64,000 nt of DNA from Pseudomonas sp. BN417 (GTDB lineage Bacteria > Pseudomonadota > Gammaproteobacteria > Pseudomonadales > Pseudomonadaceae). The notes beneath the pieces were generated by a model. That model was given only the letters and a program-made list of their open reading frames with translations. It searched no databases and had not been told where the DNA came from. Each line of letters begins with the position of its first letter. Position 1 is the first letter of the stretch. This document shows, piece after piece, positions 62,138 through 64,000 of the stretch. The position numbers and the translations under genes are program-made. Where the stretch lies: contig NZ_SSOJ01000087.1 of the NCBI RefSeq assembly GCF_029871205.1, forward strand, positions 29,406-93,405, in the 5' to 3' direction.

Positions 62138-63157
62138 TCAGGCCTTGCGCGCTGCCAGCAGATCCAGCGCGACGTCGACGATCATGTCTTCCTGGCCGCC
62201 GACCATCCGGCGCTGGCCCAGTTCGACCAGGATGTCGAGGGTCTTCAGGCCGTACTTGGCCGCTGCCACTTCGGCGTGGCGCAGGAAGCTCGAATAGACT
62301 CCGGCGTAGCCGAGGCCCAGCGTCTCGCGGTCGACCCGCACCGGGCGGTCCTGTAGCGGCCGCACGAGGTCGTCGGCGGCGTCCATCAGCCGGTAGAGGT
62401 CGGTGCCGTGGTTCCAGCCGAGGCGCTCGGCGGCGGCGATGAACACCTCCAGCGGCGCGTTGCCGGCGCCGGCGCCCATGCCGGCCAGGCTGGCATCGAT
62501 GCGGTCGCAGCCCTCCTCCACCGCGACGATGGAATTGGCCACGCCGAGGCTGAGGTTGTGGTGGGCGTGCATGCCGGTCTGGGTCTCGGGATTCAGCACC
62601 GCCTTGAAGGCGCGCATGCGCTCGCGGATATCCTGCATGTTCATCGCGCCGCCGGAGTCGGCCATGTAGATGCACTGGGCGCCGTAGCTTTCCATCAGCT
62701 GGCCCTGCTTCGCCAACTCTTCGGCCGGAATCATGTGGCTCATCATCAGGAAACCGACGGTGTCCATGCCGAGCGAACGGGCGTATTCGATGTGCTGCTT
62801 CGACACGTCCGCCTCGGTGCAGTGGGTGGCCACCCGCACGCTGCGGGCGCCGGCGTCATAGGCGGCCTTGAGGTCATGTACGGTGCCGATTCCGGGCAGC
62901 AGCAGCACGGTGAGGCGGGCGTGCTGGATGACGTCCGCCGCCGCTTCGATCCACTCCAGGTCGGTGTGGGCGCCGAAGCCGTAGTTGAAGCTGGAGCCCT
63001 GCAGGCCGTCGCCGTGGGTGACTTCGATGGCATCCACCTTGGCCTGGTCCAGCGCGCGGGCGATGGCCTGCACCTGCTCAATCGAATACTGGTGGCGGAT
63101 GGCATGGCTGCCATCACGCAGGGTCACGTCGGAGATATAGAGCTTCTTGCCGTTCAT
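62138..63157 (-). CDS. dmpG: 4-hydroxy-2-oxovalerate aldolase
   Basis: This 339-residue aldolase splits 4-hydroxy-2-oxoacids to pyruvate and an aldehyde, which is channelled to the partner dehydrogenase. The N-terminal [16 protein letters not shown], the metal-site HAHHNLSLG (about residues 199-207) and the communication region C-terminus are typical of DmpG/BphI. The ATG at 63157 gives the conserved [16 protein letters not shown]. It overlaps the dehydrogenase by four bases. It belongs to the lower meta-cleavage pathway. Confidence 0.96.
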   Translation of the reverse strand: MNGKKLYISDVTLRDGSHAIRHQYSIEQVQAIARALDQAKVDAIEVTHGDGLQGSSFNYGFGAHTDLEWIEAAADVIQHARLTVLLLPGIGTVHDLKAAYDAGARSVRVATHCTEADVSKQHIEYARSLGMDTVGFLMMSHMIPAEELAKQGQLMESYGAQCIYMADSGGAMNMQDIRERMRAFKAVLNPETQTGMHAHHNLSLGVANSIVAVEEGCDRIDASLAGMGAGAGNAPLEVFIAAAERLGWNHGTDLYRLMDAADDLVRPLQDRPVRVDRETLGLGYAGVYSSFLRHAEVAAAKYGLKTLDILVELGQRRMVGGQEDMIVDVALDLLAARKA

Positions 63158-64000
63158 GCTGCGTCTCCGTGGTTCATCGCCTGGGCCATGCGCTCGGCGG
63201 TGGCAAGCGCGGCGGAGGTCATGATGTCGAGGTTGCCGGCGTAGCTCGGCAAGTAATGGGCGGCGCCTTCCACTTCGAGGAACACGGAAGTCTTCAGCCC
63301 AGAGAATTTCCCGTGTCCAGGGATATTCAGATCGCGGACCTCGTCGAACTGCACCTTCTGCTTCAGGCGATAACCCGGCACGTAGGCCTGCACGGCGGCG
63401 GCCATCTCCTCGATGCTGGCTGCCACCTTGGCTTGATCCGCCGCTTCGCTGAGGACGAACACAGTGTCGCGCATCATCAACGGCGGTTCGGCCGGGTTCA
63501 TGATGATGATCGCCTTGCCCTTGGCCGCCCCACCGATCACCTCGATGGCCTTGCTGGTGGTCTCGGTGAACTCGTCGATATTGGCGCGGGTGCCGGGACC
63601 GGCGGATTTCGAAGCAATCGAGGCGATGATCTCGGCGTAATGCACCTTGGCGACACGGGACACGGCGGCGACCATCGGGATGGTGGCCTGGCCACCGCAG
63701 GTGACCATGTTGACGTTGGTCGCGGCGAGGTGCTGCTCCAGGTTGACCACCGGCACGCAATACGGACCGATTGCGGCCGGGGTCAGGTCGATCACACGAA
63801 GACCGGGCTTGTGGCCCCGCAGCAAGGCGTCATTCTTCACGTGCGCCGACGCACTGGTGGCATCGAAGACGAAGTCGATCTCGTCGAAGATCGGCAGGCG
63901 GGTCAGGCCCTCCACGCCTTCATGGGTAGTGGCCACGCCCAGTCGTGCTGCGCGGGCCAGACCGTCGGACGCCGGGTCGATGCCGACCATGGCGCCCATT
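63154..64000 (-). CDS. dmpF: Acetaldehyde dehydrogenase (acylating), cut by the window end
   Basis: The visible part covers about 281 residues and continues past the right edge, since the family N-terminus with its Rossmann motif (about 30 residues) is missing. It contains the catalytic cysteine in [22 protein letters not shown] and the C-terminal [19 protein letters not shown] of DmpF/BphJ. It converts the aldehyde from the aldolase to acyl-CoA with NAD+ and coenzyme A, and it forms a channelling complex with the aldolase. Confidence 0.95.
   Translation of the reverse strand, partial: MGAMVGIDPASDGLARAARLGVATTHEGVEGLTRLPIFDEIDFVFDATSASAHVKNDALLRGHKPGLRVIDLTPAAIGPYCVPVVNLEQHLAATNVNMVTCGGQATIPMVAAVSRVAKVHYAEIIASIASKSAGPGTRANIDEFTETTSKAIEVIGGAAKGKAIIIMNPAEPPLMMRDTVFVLSEAADQAKVAASIEEMAAAVQAYVPGYRLKQKVQFDEVRDLNIPGHGKFSGLKTSVFLEVEGAAHYLPSYAGNLDIMTSAALATAERMAQAMNHGDAA

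Overview
The window looks like the chromosome of a GC-rich Pseudomonas close to the P. aeruginosa / P. citronellolis / P. nitroreducens group. From memory, the first 23 kb (rlmE, yhbY, greA, carB, carA, dapB, dnaJ, dnaK, grpE, recN, fur, bamE, rnfH-like, ratA, smpB, lldR-like, lldP, lldD, D-lactate dehydrogenase) follow the order of PA4752-PA4772 of strain PAO1. No database was searched, so species and family assignments rest on recognised motifs and gene order.

Region 1 (1-26.4 kb) is core genome. It holds RNA and ribosome maintenance (rlmE, yhbY, smpB), transcription elongation (greA), carbamoyl-phosphate and lysine/peptidoglycan precursor synthesis (carAB, dapB), the heat-shock operon grpE-dnaK-dnaJ behind a clear sigma-32 promoter, recN behind a LexA box, fur, the outer-membrane lipoprotein bamE, and a complete L-/D-lactate oxidation operon under a GntR regulator with a palindromic operator. 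Two small paralogous secreted proteins and a large hybrid sensor kinase close the region.

Region 2 (26.4-42.6 kb) is a genomic island inserted at the 3' end of the tmRNA gene ssrA. A P4-type integrase lies just inside, an AlpA-like regulator and a winged-helix (Rep-like) protein follow, and then comes an origin-like block: a DnaA-box-like 9-mer, four GGTC-N6-GACC palindromes and an AT-rich stretch. A leftward operon of small proteins and one large TraG-like membrane protein looks like the remnant of a conjugation system; no relaxase or coupling protein was seen. A gene-free stretch of about 600 bases packed with stem-loops precedes a second tyrosine-recombinase locus. The cargo is a single AT-rich 1250-residue gene whose product combines a PD-(D/E)XK-type nuclease domain, a STAND NTPase and a long helical-repeat tail. 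This is the architecture of antiviral (Avs-like) defence proteins and the best candidate here for an undescribed defence system. An 18-bp repeat occurs near both ends of the island, and a degenerate copy of the ssrA 3' end at about 42.5 kb marks the right junction.

Region 3 (42.6-64 kb) is a catabolic block, all on the minus strand. It contains a carbazole-dioxygenase-like (CarAa-type) Rieske oxygenase, a meta-cleavage-product-type hydrolase, an amidase, a 2Fe-2S/FAD reductase, an M20 peptidase-like hydrolase, an SDR, a zinc alcohol dehydrogenase, a cupin and an AraC regulator. Next to these lie a DUF1329 / DUF1302 / RND / YCF48-like module of the kind found with degradation of hydrophobic compounds, a chemoreceptor, and the pyruvate-forming lower pathway (4-hydroxy-2-oxovalerate aldolase and acylating acetaldehyde dehydrogenase, the latter cut by the window end). 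A shared promoter element containing GGGATAA lies upstream of at least two, and perhaps four, transcription units, which suggests one regulon under the local AraC protein. No extradiol ring-cleavage dioxygenase is visible, so the substrate is unknown.
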